A stretch of 64,000 nucleotides of DNA from positions 62,001 to 126,000 of the forward strand of contig NZ_CAJJWO010000004.1 in assembly GCF_905196875.1 (NCBI RefSeq), given 5' to 3'. Made by a program: the position numbers and the translations under genes. This DNA comes from an uncultured Parabacteroides sp. (GTDB taxonomy: Bacteria; Bacteroidota; Bacteroidia; Bacteroidales; Tannerellaceae). Positions 36,206-45,491 of the stretch are shown here, piece after piece. The notes beneath the pieces are model-generated. The model was not told the DNA's origin and ran no database searches. It saw only the letters and a program-made list of their open reading frames with translations. The first letter of the stretch is position 1; each line of letters starts with the position of its first letter.

Positions 36206-36265
36206 TGAGAATAAATAAATTGTTAATCTTAAAAAAATTGAGCGGCCTATGACATAAGAATATTC

Positions 36266-36395
36266 AAAAAAAGGGGACAGGCTCCAAAGGAGAACTGTCC
36301 CACTCACACGATCTTTTACAAATCAGAATCAATCATTCTCCTTGTTTATAGAGATAACTTGCCGGTTATCTCCGGAGTTTAATGACTCTTGATTC
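36266..36395 (-). ncRNA. Predicted cis-antisense RNA in PUL3 susC leader
   Basis: The minus strand of the fecR-susC gap has a strong terminator: GGGACAG/CTGTCCC with inner CTCC/GGAG around TTT (36274-36301), followed by seven T (36266-36272). Upstream of it lies a perfect 8-bp hairpin (36351-36372) with loop CGGCAA, read as TTGCCG on the sense strand. A weak -7 match, TAACTTTA, lies at 36402-36409. Together these could give an antisense RNA of about 130 nt. No gene on the minus strand needs this terminator. The promoter is the weakest part of the call. Confidence 0.42.
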
Positions 36396-36448
36396 TGCTT
36401 GTAAAGTTACTATTTATAATCTTTTATACGATTAAAAAACATCTAAAA

Positions 36449-39400
36449 ATGAGTAACATCAAGCAAATAATATTACGGGCGGCTTTATGCAGTCTTATGT
36501 TTGCCTCTTCAGGCATTACAATTGCTGCCCAGATTTCAATCGCTGCAAAGAATAAGCCTTTACGTGAAGTTATTAAAGATATCGAAAAGAACAGCGATTA
36601 TCGTTTCTTCTATAATGAAGACCTGACCGGTTTAAACACTGTTGTGTCTGTTGAAGCAACCAATGGAGATATTAAGAAAGTATTGGATAAAATAGTTGCT
36701 GAAGCAGGAATTACTTATATCCTGAAAGAGAATAACCAGATTGTTTTATCTGCCCGCTCGGCTCAGGTAAAACAACAATCAACACGGATAATCACAGGAC
36801 GTGTAACCGACCAGAAAGGTGATCCGGTTATTGGAGCCAATGTATCAGTGAAAGGAACTACAAACGGTACAATTACCGATATGGATGGTAATTTCTCACT
36901 GGAGATATCCGGAAGTCCGGTTGTTCTGGTTTCCTATATCGGATATAAGAACCGCGAAATAGCAGTCGGTAAAGAGAAAAACCTGTCTGTCCAATTATTG
37001 GAAGATACCCAATTGTTGGATGAAGTAGTGGTAACAGCTTTGGGTATCTCAAAGAGCGAACGTGCATTGAATTATTCTGCTGCACAGTTATCCGCATCGG
37101 AGATAAGTGAAGTGCATTCTGGAAACTTACTGACAAGCTTGGGAGGTAAGATCGCCGGATTGGATATTACCGGGAACAAACGTAGCGGTTCAACTAAGAT
37201 AGTTTTGAGAGGAATTGGTGAAATAGCATCAGGCTCCACAAACAAACCTTTGTATGTTATTGACGGTGTACCTGTCGATAACTCGAACAATACTGATGTA
37301 AGCCCGTTCGGTGGGACAGACTATGGCGATGGCCTGAGTGGAATGAATATGGATGATATTGAATCCATCAGCGTACTGAAAGGTCCATCGGCTGCCGCTC
37401 TTTATGGTTCGAAAGCTTCCCGTGGAGCTCTCCTTATCACTACAAAGAAAGGGGTAGCCGATCAGGGAATCGGTATCGAGTTCAATACAAATACATCTAT
37501 GTTGATGCCCTATGCCGGATTGGCCCAGTATCAGCAAGTGTATGGTAGCGGACAAGGAGGAAACTATCCGAAGACACTGGCTGATGCTATGGCTGTTTCT
37601 GAAGACGCTTATGGTGCGAAGCTCGATCCTAATACGACATCTGTCTTTATCGATGGCTCGGAGCATAAATATGTTTCTCGTTATAAACCGATGGATTTTT
37701 ATAATAATGGTTTTAATACAGCCAATACGCTCTCTATCATCGGTGGAACAAAGAAAGCCACTTTCCGTTTTGCTTATGGAAACGAGTATTACAAGGATAT
37801 TACACCGGCTTTTAATTATATGAAACATAACCTGACTATGCGTATGAACGGTGATCTGACTTCACGCCTGAGTTATGATTTCAAGATCAATTTTAATGTA
37901 ACAAATGCACATCAACGCCCGGAAAGCGGACACGGACAATTCAACCCGACAACGGTATTACCTATTATGGGAGCCGATACGGATTTGAAGAAACTGGAAG
38001 CTATGGGACGTGATATCACTACCGGTGGCCTGATGAACAACTGGGACGGTGCACTGAACCCTTACTATATACTGTATCAATATAAGAATAATGACCAGAG
38101 CTATAATGGCAACGGACTGGCTTCTGTCAGTTATAAGATACTGAATAACCTGAAAGTCACTTATCGTCAGGGGCTAGAAATGACCGATTTTAATACCGAT
38201 CAGACTATTCCTCAGGGATCAGGATTCTGGGCTTCTATGGCCGGACGTTCCGATTATATGACAAAGGGTGGAATGAGCAAGTATAATAGTAAGAATCTAC
38301 TGGTGAACAGTGATTTATATGCAGAATACCATGGAGAGTTCGGTAAGTTCGGGCTGGATGCGATGATGGGAGGAAACTACTGGTCACAGAAAACCCGTAG
38401 CACCAGTGTAGAAGCCGCCGACTTCATTGCAGAAGGTTTATATACTCCGAGCAATGCCAAAAATCAGAAGGCTTCTTTTTATATGATGAATAAACGTATG
38501 TGGGGCATGTACGGTTCTTTGGACCTATCGTATAACCGCTTCCTTTATCTGTCATTTACGGCCAGAAATGACTGGAGCTCTACTCTGCCCAAGCAGAATA
38601 ACTCTTATTTCTATCCTTCTGTCGGAGGTAGCTTGGTTTTTTCTGAGTTAATGGATCGCCCGGACTGGTTCAGCTTTGGTAAGATCCGTGCTTCATGGGC
38701 ACAGGTCGGGAGTGATACGAATGCTTATCAGCTCGATATGTATTATGGCTTATTCCCCGGAGGATTCCCCACTGAATCAGGTTCGATTGTATATCCCGGA
38801 AATATCCAGAATACACAGTTGCCGCCGCTTGACCTGAAGCCGATGAGAACAAATTCAGCCGAATATGGTTTCGATATCCGTTTCTTTAACGATCGCCTTG
38901 GTTTGGATGTTTCCTACTATAATAATACGACAAAAGATCAGATCTTGCAGATCCCTATTCCTAATTCATCCGGATTTTCATCCAGCCTGATGAATGCCGG
39001 CTCTGTGAACAATCATGGTTTTGAAATCTCATTGAGCGGAAGGCCTGTCGAGACAAAAGACTTCTCCTGGGATCTGGGCTTTACGTTGTCACGCAATTAT
39101 AGCAAGGTGAAGAAACTACACGATGGCTTGAAGAGCATACAGATGTATTTTGTGGAGGCAATGAGTGTAATGGCCATTGAAGGCGAGCCTTACGGTGTGA
39201 TGTACGGCTCAGACTATCTGTATGACGACTCCGGGAATGTTCAGCGAGATGCCAATGGATACCCATTGTACGATAAGAGTTATAACTCTTATCTAGGTTC
39301 TGCTATTCCAAAAGTGATTATGGGGCTTACCAGTCATCTTGAATACAAAGACTTTTATTTGAACCTGACTATCGACAGCCGTCTGGGACATAAGTATTAT

Positions 39401-39793
39401 TCAAAGACCTCCCGTTGGATGTATGAACACGGAACCCACATTAACTCTGTGCCTGGACGTGATGAATATTATGCGAACGGTACCGGTCTTGATCCGTTGA
39501 AGTTAGGTAAGATACAGAGTGTTACAGCTTCTCAGAACGTATATAACGGTGGTTTCATCCGTATGAAGGAAATATCGCTGGGATATAAATTGCCGGCGAG
39601 CTTTATCTCCAAGCTGATGCTTAAACAGGCCAATGTCTCGTTGGTATTCAGCAATCCGTTCTTCATCTGGAGAGGAAGTGATTTCTGTGATCCGACATTC
39701 TCTCTGAACTCGACGGTGGGTATGGAAGGTATTGAAAACGGTGGTGAACCTGCTGTACGTTCGTTAGGTATAAATCTGAATCTTAAATTTTAA
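36449..39793 (+). CDS. SusC-like TonB-dependent receptor (PUL3)
   Basis: The ATG at 36449 gives 1114 residues with a signal segment (MSNIKQIILRAALCSLMFAS). The 20 upstream in-frame residues from 36389 are not a normal SusC start. An STN domain lies at about 30-100, a carboxypeptidase-like domain at about 115-200 (ITGRVTDQKGDPVIGANV), the plug begins LLDEVVVTALG and includes ISVLKGPSAAALYGSKASRG, and the barrel ends LGINLNLKF. The TALGI-type plug start differs from the VVGYG of the other three receptors here. This subtype commonly pairs with SusD-like_2 proteins, as found next. Confidence 0.95.
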   Translation: MSNIKQIILRAALCSLMFASSGITIAAQISIAAKNKPLREVIKDIEKNSDYRFFYNEDLTGLNTVVSVEATNGDIKKVLDKIVAEAGITYILKENNQIVLSARSAQVKQQSTRIITGRVTDQKGDPVIGANVSVKGTTNGTITDMDGNFSLEISGSPVVLVSYIGYKNREIAVGKEKNLSVQLLEDTQLLDEVVVTALGISKSERALNYSAAQLSASEISEVHSGNLLTSLGGKIAGLDITGNKRSGSTKIVLRGIGEIASGSTNKPLYVIDGVPVDNSNNTDVSPFGGTDYGDGLSGMNMDDIESISVLKGPSAAALYGSKASRGALLITTKKGVADQGIGIEFNTNTSMLMPYAGLAQYQQVYGSGQGGNYPKTLADAMAVSEDAYGAKLDPNTTSVFIDGSEHKYVSRYKPMDFYNNGFNTANTLSIIGGTKKATFRFAYGNEYYKDITPAFNYMKHNLTMRMNGDLTSRLSYDFKINFNVTNAHQRPESGHGQFNPTTVLPIMGADTDLKKLEAMGRDITTGGLMNNWDGALNPYYILYQYKNNDQSYNGNGLASVSYKILNNLKVTYRQGLEMTDFNTDQTIPQGSGFWASMAGRSDYMTKGGMSKYNSKNLLVNSDLYAEYHGEFGKFGLDAMMGGNYWSQKTRSTSVEAADFIAEGLYTPSNAKNQKASFYMMNKRMWGMYGSLDLSYNRFLYLSFTARNDWSSTLPKQNNSYFYPSVGGSLVFSELMDRPDWFSFGKIRASWAQVGSDTNAYQLDMYYGLFPGGFPTESGSIVYPGNIQNTQLPPLDLKPMRTNSAEYGFDIRFFNDRLGLDVSYYNNTTKDQILQIPIPNSSGFSSSLMNAGSVNNHGFEISLSGRPVETKDFSWDLGFTLSRNYSKVKKLHDGLKSIQMYFVEAMSVMAIEGEPYGVMYGSDYLYDDSGNVQRDANGYPLYDKSYNSYLGSAIPKVIMGLTSHLEYKDFYLNLTIDSRLGHKYYSKTSRWMYEHGTHINSVPGRDEYYANGTGLDPLKLGKIQSVTASQNVYNGGFIRMKEISLGYKLPASFISKLMLKQANVSLVFSNPFFIWRGSDFCDPTFSLNSTVGMEGIENGGEPAVRSLGINLNLKF

Positions 39794-39807
39794 AACACTG
39801 GTAAACA

Positions 39808-41430
39808 ATGAAACATATAATAAATTATTTGTCGATAGCATTACTGGGACTTACATTGACTAATTGTAATGCTGACTTTGGTGATTTGAATAAAGATCCC
39901 AATAAAGTGACGAAGGTAGGAACGGACAATCTTTTCCACAATGTAGTAGGTACGTTGAGTATACCTTCCGGTGAAATGAAATATTTCGCTCCGATGATGC
40001 AATATACGGCAACTACCAACGGTAACTACGATATCGTCGGTAATACATTTACGGTAGACGGAACCGCAATGGGCGTTTACTCAAGTATATGGAGATCGTA
40101 TTGTGTAGATTACCTCCGTTACATCAACCTGATGGACGATCAATTGGCAGAGGAAACAGCTTCGGCTTCTAAACAGGCACAGGTCGATATCGTCCGTGCA
40201 CTTGTATCGAGCAGATATACCGATACATTCGGTCCTGTTCCTTATGATGAAGGAGGAAAGGCACTGAATGGAATTTCTTATCCCGTATACAGAACCGAAA
40301 AGGAGATCTATTTGGGAACGGATAAGTTCAAGGGTCTTCTGCAATTGCTGGATGATGGAGTACAGACATTGCAAAACTCTTCTGATCCGGTTTTCGAAGA
40401 CGATATCATGTATGGCGGTAGCCGCGACAAATGGATTAAATTCGGAGCTTCACTTATGCTGCGTATGGCTATCCAGATCTCGAATGTAGAACCGGAACTG
40501 GCAAAGAAGTACGTGAGTAAAGCTGTTGCTGCCGGGGTTATTTCTTCGATGGATGAAGTGGCAAAAGTCAATCACCAGCCGACAGTGACCGGACAACCCA
40601 GTTACCTCGATAACACATGGGCAACCGATATCTTGTATTATATCGGTTCACGTGGTTACTGTTATTCAAGTACCTATATTTCTGCATTCAAGAAATACAG
40701 TACTTCTCAAATCGATCCGCGTTTGAAATATGTAGCAGCCGTTTACGATGCCGAAGGAAAGTATTACGACAATTACGAGGATTACGAAGGTATGAAGAAC
40801 GGATGCGAAATGGATGATGTCGATGATGTTTTGAAATATATGACTTTCGATCAAGATTTCGCTCCTAATATCGGACGTTACGGCTTTGCTTCTTTCAAAA
40901 AAGAAACGGTACTCAACCGGAAAGGCGCAACAACAGTAATGGGGGCAGCCGAAGTTTACTTCCTGTTGGCTGAAGCGGTGTTGAAAGGCTATATCTCCGG
41001 AACAGCGGATACATATTATCGGGAAGGTATCCGTATGGGTATGCGTTCGTTGACCTTGATCGGGGCTCCTATCACCGATGAGGAAATAGAAAACTATATC
41101 AGTACGGTTCCCACACTGGGTGAAAATAAAGCAATGAACCTGAGAGGTGCCCTGGATGAAGTGATCACACAAAAATGGCTGGCACTGTTCGGCAATGGTC
41201 TTCAGATATGGAACGATTGGAGACGTACACATTATCCGAGTGTCATTACCGACAATCCGAACCCCAGCAAGTTAAGCGTTACAAATGGAAAAATGATCGG
41301 TCGTTTGCCTTATCCGCAGGATGAAATGGTACGTAATGAAGCCAACTATCTGAATGGAACGGCTGAGTTATCCAATAAGACAAACGATTATATGAATGAT
41401 GTATGGTGGGCTTTGCCTTATTATAAATAA
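39808..41430 (+). CDS. SusD-like_2 family lipoprotein (PUL3)
   Basis: The 540-residue protein has a lipobox (LLGLTLTNCNADFGDLNKDPNKV; cysteine near residue 20). The DLNKDPNKV opening is typical of the SusD-like_2 (SusD/RagB) group. Other landmarks are the TDTFGPVPYDEGG loop, LMLRMAIQISN at about 213-225 and AAEVYFLLAEAVLKGY at about 380. The gene lies 14 bases after susC and 10 bases before the GH97 gene. Together with the PUL3 SusC it should bind and import the substrate trimmed by GH97. Confidence 0.93.
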   Translation: MKHIINYLSIALLGLTLTNCNADFGDLNKDPNKVTKVGTDNLFHNVVGTLSIPSGEMKYFAPMMQYTATTNGNYDIVGNTFTVDGTAMGVYSSIWRSYCVDYLRYINLMDDQLAEETASASKQAQVDIVRALVSSRYTDTFGPVPYDEGGKALNGISYPVYRTEKEIYLGTDKFKGLLQLLDDGVQTLQNSSDPVFEDDIMYGGSRDKWIKFGASLMLRMAIQISNVEPELAKKYVSKAVAAGVISSMDEVAKVNHQPTVTGQPSYLDNTWATDILYYIGSRGYCYSSTYISAFKKYSTSQIDPRLKYVAAVYDAEGKYYDNYEDYEGMKNGCEMDDVDDVLKYMTFDQDFAPNIGRYGFASFKKETVLNRKGATTVMGAAEVYFLLAEAVLKGYISGTADTYYREGIRMGMRSLTLIGAPITDEEIENYISTVPTLGENKAMNLRGALDEVITQKWLALFGNGLQIWNDWRRTHYPSVITDNPNPSKLSVTNGKMIGRLPYPQDEMVRNEANYLNGTAELSNKTNDYMNDVWWALPYYK

Positions 41431-41440
41431 TAACTAGTAT

Positions 41441-43390
41441 ATGAAAAAAGTAGTATCAATAAGCAGTAGCCTTTGGCTACTGCTTTTACTCTTTGCTGCA
41501 CAAATGCACGCTGCTACTCAGGATGTGTATTCTCCTGATAAGAAATTGAAAGTATCGGTCAATACTACAGGACAGATTGCTTATTCTGTTTATGCCGGCG
41601 ACAACCTTCTGTTGAAAGATTGTTCCCTCCGGTTGGATTTGGGTGATGAGGTACTGGGAACTTCTGCCGTGTTGAAAACTGTCAAGCGGGGGACTATTAA
41701 TGAAACGATAAAACCTGAGATCACCTTTAAGAATGCAGTGGTGGAAAACAATTGCAGTACCCTGTTGCTTAACTTTAAGGGAGATTTTTCTGTCGAATTC
41801 AGAGTGTTCGACGACGGTGTTGCCTATCGTTTTATAACAGCCAGGAAAGGGCAGATCAATATTTATGATGAAACTTGCGGTATCAATTTCGGCAGCGATT
41901 ATCTGGCCCATATCTCGCAACCCAATAGTTTTAAAACATCGTATGAATATCCTTATACCCATATTCATACAACAGACTATAAGGCAAATGATAAGATGAC
42001 CTATTTGCCTATCCTGCTGGAAAATGAGCAAGGATATAAGATTTTGATTTCGGAAGCTGATCTGTCCGATTATCCCTGTATGTTTTTCAAAAGTACAGGA
42101 AGAAACGGCCTGACTTCTGTATTCCCGAATTGTCCTTTGGAGTTTGGTGAAGATGGAGACCGCAGTCTGAAGATCGTAAAAGAAGCGGATTATATAGCAC
42201 GCACCTCCGGTAACCGTAGCTTTCCATGGCGCTTCTTCATGATCACCAAAGACGATCGGCAACTGATTGGAAACGATATGGTTTGTAAGTTGTCGTCTCC
42301 GAATGTATTGGGAGATGTGAGCTGGGTAAAACCTGGTCATGTTGCCTGGGAATGGTGGCATGATGCAGCATTATATGGAGTGGATTTCAAGTCCGGTTAT
42401 AATATGGACTCTTATAAGTATTATATTGATTTTGCATCTGCCAATGGCATTCCTTATATGCTGATGGATGAAGGATGGGCCGAGACGACTTATAATCCTT
42501 TCATTCCCAATCCCACAATCGATTTGTTCGAACTAATCAGTTATGCCGAAGAACGGAATGTGAAGATAGTCCTTTGGCTTACCTGGCTGGCAGTGGAAAA
42601 TAACTTCGACCTGTTCCAGAAATTCAACGAATGGGGAATTGCCGGAGTGAAGATCGACTTTATGGATCGCAGCGACCAGTGGATGGTAAACTATTATGAA
42701 CGTGTGGCAAAAGAAGCAGCCAAGCACCATTTGTTTGTCGATTTTCACGGCTCGTTCAAACCGGCAGGATTGGAACATAAGTATCCGAATGTGATCTCTT
42801 ACGAAGGTGTACTGGGAATGGAACAGGGAAACCGTTGCATACCTGATAACAGTATCTATCAGCCTTTTATGCGAAATTTTGTTGGTCCGATGGATTATAC
42901 ACCGGGTTCTATGATTAGTGCTCACCCCGAAGATGTACATTATACCCGCACCAATGCCATGAGTGTCGGAACCCGTGCTTATCAGTTGGCTTTGTATGTT
43001 GTCTTTGAAAGTGGATTACAAATGCTGGCTGATAATCCTATTTATTATAACCGGGAGAAGGATTGCCTGGATTTTATGGTATCCGTTCCGGTTGTATGGG
43101 ATGAAACACGTTGCCTGTATGCGAAGGTGGGTGAAGCTGTTGTCGTAGCCCGTCGCAAAGGAGATAAATGGTATATCGGAGGTATTTCCGGAAGTAAAGG
43201 AAAAGAGATCACGATAAACCTTGACTTCTTGTCCGAAGGCAAAGAATATGATATGGACTATTTTCAGGATGGCGTAAATGCAGAACGCCAGGCGATGGAT
43301 TATAAAAAGGATAGTAAAAAAGTGAATGCTTCTTCAAGCATAACGATCTGTATGGTCCGTAACGGAGGTTGGGCTGCCACATTGGAATGA
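41441..43390 (+). CDS. GH97-family alpha-glycosidase
   Basis: The 649-residue protein has a signal peptide ending near QMHAA (residue 25). It has the GH97 N-terminal beta-sandwich and the barrel beginning VAWEWWHDAALYGVDFKSG. The sequence VKIDFMDRSDQW places an aspartate (D406) where retaining GH97 alpha-galactosidases such as BtGH97b carry the nucleophile. SusB-type inverting members use glutamates instead. I therefore favour a retaining alpha-galactosidase-like activity over alpha-glucosidase. It is the only enzyme of PUL3 and is followed by a strong terminator. Confidence 0.93.
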   Translation: MKKVVSISSSLWLLLLLFAAQMHAATQDVYSPDKKLKVSVNTTGQIAYSVYAGDNLLLKDCSLRLDLGDEVLGTSAVLKTVKRGTINETIKPEITFKNAVVENNCSTLLLNFKGDFSVEFRVFDDGVAYRFITARKGQINIYDETCGINFGSDYLAHISQPNSFKTSYEYPYTHIHTTDYKANDKMTYLPILLENEQGYKILISEADLSDYPCMFFKSTGRNGLTSVFPNCPLEFGEDGDRSLKIVKEADYIARTSGNRSFPWRFFMITKDDRQLIGNDMVCKLSSPNVLGDVSWVKPGHVAWEWWHDAALYGVDFKSGYNMDSYKYYIDFASANGIPYMLMDEGWAETTYNPFIPNPTIDLFELISYAEERNVKIVLWLTWLAVENNFDLFQKFNEWGIAGVKIDFMDRSDQWMVNYYERVAKEAAKHHLFVDFHGSFKPAGLEHKYPNVISYEGVLGMEQGNRCIPDNSIYQPFMRNFVGPMDYTPGSMISAHPEDVHYTRTNAMSVGTRAYQLALYVVFESGLQMLADNPIYYNREKDCLDFMVSVPVVWDETRCLYAKVGEAVVVARRKGDKWYIGGISGSKGKEITINLDFLSEGKEYDMDYFQDGVNAERQAMDYKKDSKKVNASSSITICMVRNGGWAATLE

Positions 43391-43439
43391 TTGAAATAAA
43401 AGGGAGGGTCCTGGTCAAAAAAGGCCATTGATTTTTATT

Positions 43440-43481
43440 AACAACCTTTCGGATATGCTGATCCGAAGGGTTGTTTTGTTT
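43440..43481 (+). terminator. Terminator after PUL3
   Basis: AACAACC/GGTTGTT and CGGAT/ATCCG form an extended stem around TATGCTG-type loop bases, followed by a T-rich stretch. It ends the sigma-fecR-susC-susD-GH97 unit. Confidence 0.85.
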
Positions 43482-43554
43482 TATATCTGATATAAAACAG
43501 TGTTTATGGAAAGTAGAAGAAAGGTTTGTCGTGTAAACTTCAGAATAATTTCTC

Positions 43555-43562
43555 TACTTTTG
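43555..43562 (+). promoter_or_regulatory. Promoter -7 element for PUL4 sigma factor
   Basis: TACTTTTG matches TAnnTTTG and lies 30 bases before the ATG at 43593. A TTTG occurs at 43525-43528, but its 26-base spacing is longer than usual. Confidence 0.6.
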
Positions 43563-43592
43563 TCTTTTATTAATGGCGTTACATGGTGATGT

Positions 43593-44207
43593 ATGGCAGA
43601 TTTTACCGACGAGAAAACATTATTACGGGAAATAAATAACGGAAACGATCAGGCTTTTGAATTTCTTTTCAAAAGTTATTATCCTCGTTTGCGCGGATAT
43701 GCATCTCGTTTTGTCGAGGATCAGGAGGCTGTGAGGGATATTATTCAGGAGAGTTTTTTGAAGTTCTGGGAGAAACGTCAGTTGATAGAAGCCATATCCG
43801 TCTCCGCCCTTTTGTTTGCTATGGTTCGGAATGCCTGTCTGAATTACCTGAAACATCTGCAAATAGTAGAGCAACATAATGTTGAACACCTGGCAACCAT
43901 TGCCGGGAAAGAGGAACTGTATAGTCTTGATTTTAATCCTTCTCCGGAATATACCTTATTGTACAATGAATTGCAGGAACAGGTGGATGCGGTTATAGAT
44001 ACACTGCCTTCGCGTTGCCGTGAAGTATTTATTATGAGCCGTTTTGATAAAAAGAAAAATCGTGAGATAGCAGAAGCTTTAAGTATCTCTACGACTGCTG
44101 TGGAAAAGCATATAGCAAAAGCGTTAAAGACTTTCTCCAAACATTTTAAAGACAAGTATCCGCTCGATATCTATATCGTTGTTATTGCATGGCTACTGTC
44201 TGATTAA
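43593..44207 (+). CDS. ECF RNA polymerase sigma factor (PUL4)
   Basis: The 204-residue protein has region 2 at about 12-85 (DQAFEFLFKSYYPRLRGYAS, VRDIIQESFLKFWEKR, VRNACLNYLKH) and region 4 at about 130-185 (LPSRCREVFIMSRFDKKKNREI, LSISTTAVEKHIAKALKTFS). A hydrophobic tail (LDIYIVVIAWLLSD) closes the protein. A fecR follows after 236 bases, the gap being occupied by a palindromic repeat array. It most likely controls PUL4. Confidence 0.95.
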   Translation: MADFTDEKTLLREINNGNDQAFEFLFKSYYPRLRGYASRFVEDQEAVRDIIQESFLKFWEKRQLIEAISVSALLFAMVRNACLNYLKHLQIVEQHNVEHLATIAGKEELYSLDFNPSPEYTLLYNELQEQVDAVIDTLPSRCREVFIMSRFDKKKNREIAEALSISTTAVEKHIAKALKTFSKHFKDKYPLDIYIVVIAWLLSD

Positions 44208-44254
44208 CGTTTCTTTCCTGTAGGCATTCGCACTGCTACATCCTTTTAGAGTAA

Positions 44255-44320
44255 TTGTTTCACTTAAGTGGAACAGTTGTTTCTACTAGGTGAAACACTT
44301 GTTTCTCTTAAGTGAAACAC
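44255..44320 (+). repeat. Tandem 22-bp palindromic repeat array (3 units)
   Basis: Three consecutive 22-base units start at 44255, 44277 and 44299, all beginning TTGTTTC and ending GAACAG or GAAACAC. The core TTTCACTTAAGTGGAA is close to a perfect palindrome. A degenerate fourth copy may follow (TGTTTCCATTAAGTAA at about 44332). It sits between the sigma and fecR genes. The same unit type with the same period occurs at 7252-7317. Confidence 0.75.
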
Positions 44321-44443
44321 TTTCAAAGATGCTGTTTCCATTAAGTAACTCTGTATGCACTGCGCTGAATGTTTGCAAAAAGAAGATACCGGGGGTTGGG
44401 TAAAAAAGGAATGGGTTGTTATATCATATAGAAAGCGAAAGTT

Positions 44444-45442
44444 ATGGAATTGGAAAAGGAGAATATTCATCAGTTAGCCGTGCTCTATTTCGAAGGGCGT
44501 ATTACTTTGCAGGAAGAGGAAGAACTCTTTCTCTTTGTGAATGCCTGTGCGGATAATTATGAGATGTTCCGTCGATGGGAAAAAGAATGGATGCGATCGG
44601 CAACGCCCGACCTGGGGGTGGTCAACGAATGGAAGCATTTGCAACGGCGTGTTCAGATAAAACACGATGTACCGGATTTGTTCAGGCACAAAAAGTATAG
44701 CCTGCGTCAGGTAGTCGCTGTGGCAGCTGTGATTGTGATCGTAATGTTGAGCGGTTCTTATGGGGCTTTGTCTTATTTCAGCAAGCAGACTGATCCGAAT
44801 TATTTCGCATTGGTTACTGCTTATGGCGAGAAAAGTAAAGTGATGCTGACCGATGGGACTGTCGTTTGGTTGAATGCCGGATCGACTTTGCGGTATGCGG
44901 ATAATTTTAGTGCAAGTAACCGGACGGTGCAACTGGAGGGAGAAGCCTATTTTGAAGTAGAAAAGCAGTCGGACGGATCACCTTTTCTGGTCAAGACAAG
45001 TTGCTACGATGTGTTGGTAAAAGGTACGAAGTTCAATGTGACCTCTTATGCGGAAGATCCTTTTTCCACAACCACTTTACTGGAAGGAGCCGTTGAAGTG
45101 CTTTACGAAGGAAGACAGTTGGAGTTAAAACCCGGCGAATTGCTTTGTTTCGATAAAGAAAAAAAAGACTTTTCCAGTCATTATGTGCAGGCCTCGCAAT
45201 ACCGGTCGTGGATAGAAGGAAGGGTCGAATATGACGAAATCGCATTAGGCGAACTGGCTGTCCGCCTGTCAAGAAAGTATGATGTGAAAATACATCTCGA
45301 TACTGCGCTTGATGAAGACGCTACCTTCAGGGTCTCATTGCGGAACGAAGAGACTATCAACCAGTTCCTGCAGGCACTTTCCGATATTATTCCGATACGC
45401 TTTGAGCGGCAGGGACAAGAAATTTATATCAAAAAGCAATAG
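44444..45442 (+). CDS. FecR-family anti-sigma factor (PUL4)
   Basis: The 332-residue protein has an N-terminal cytoplasmic part (AVLYFEGRITLQEEEELFLF), a membrane segment at about 86-108 (VVAVAAVIVIVMLSGSYGAL), a FecR domain (SKVMLTDGTVVWLNAGSTLRY, VQLEGEAYFEVEKQSD) and a C-terminal DUF4974-type domain (LGELAVRLSRKYDVKIHLD). It is followed after 49 bases by susC, a gap too short for the hairpin leader seen in the other three PULs. It should partner the sigma factor at 43593. Confidence 0.95.
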   Translation: MELEKENIHQLAVLYFEGRITLQEEEELFLFVNACADNYEMFRRWEKEWMRSATPDLGVVNEWKHLQRRVQIKHDVPDLFRHKKYSLRQVVAVAAVIVIVMLSGSYGALSYFSKQTDPNYFALVTAYGEKSKVMLTDGTVVWLNAGSTLRYADNFSASNRTVQLEGEAYFEVEKQSDGSPFLVKTSCYDVLVKGTKFNVTSYAEDPFSTTTLLEGAVEVLYEGRQLELKPGELLCFDKEKKDFSSHYVQASQYRSWIEGRVEYDEIALGELAVRLSRKYDVKIHLDTALDEDATFRVSLRNEETINQFLQALSDIIPIRFERQGQEIYIKKQ

Positions 45443-45491
45443 CGCGCTTGTTTTATATATGTATTAAATCTAATAACTAATTATCTATCTT

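Noticed and set aside
36389..36448. N-terminal extension of PUL3 SusC from 36389
   Set aside because: The internal ATG at 36449 begins a typical SusC signal peptide.
44255..44320. Possible CRISPR array
   Set aside because: Units are directly adjacent with no unique spacers of 30 bases or so and no cas genes; it is a tandem palindromic repeat. The same holds for 7252-7317 and 58719-58776.
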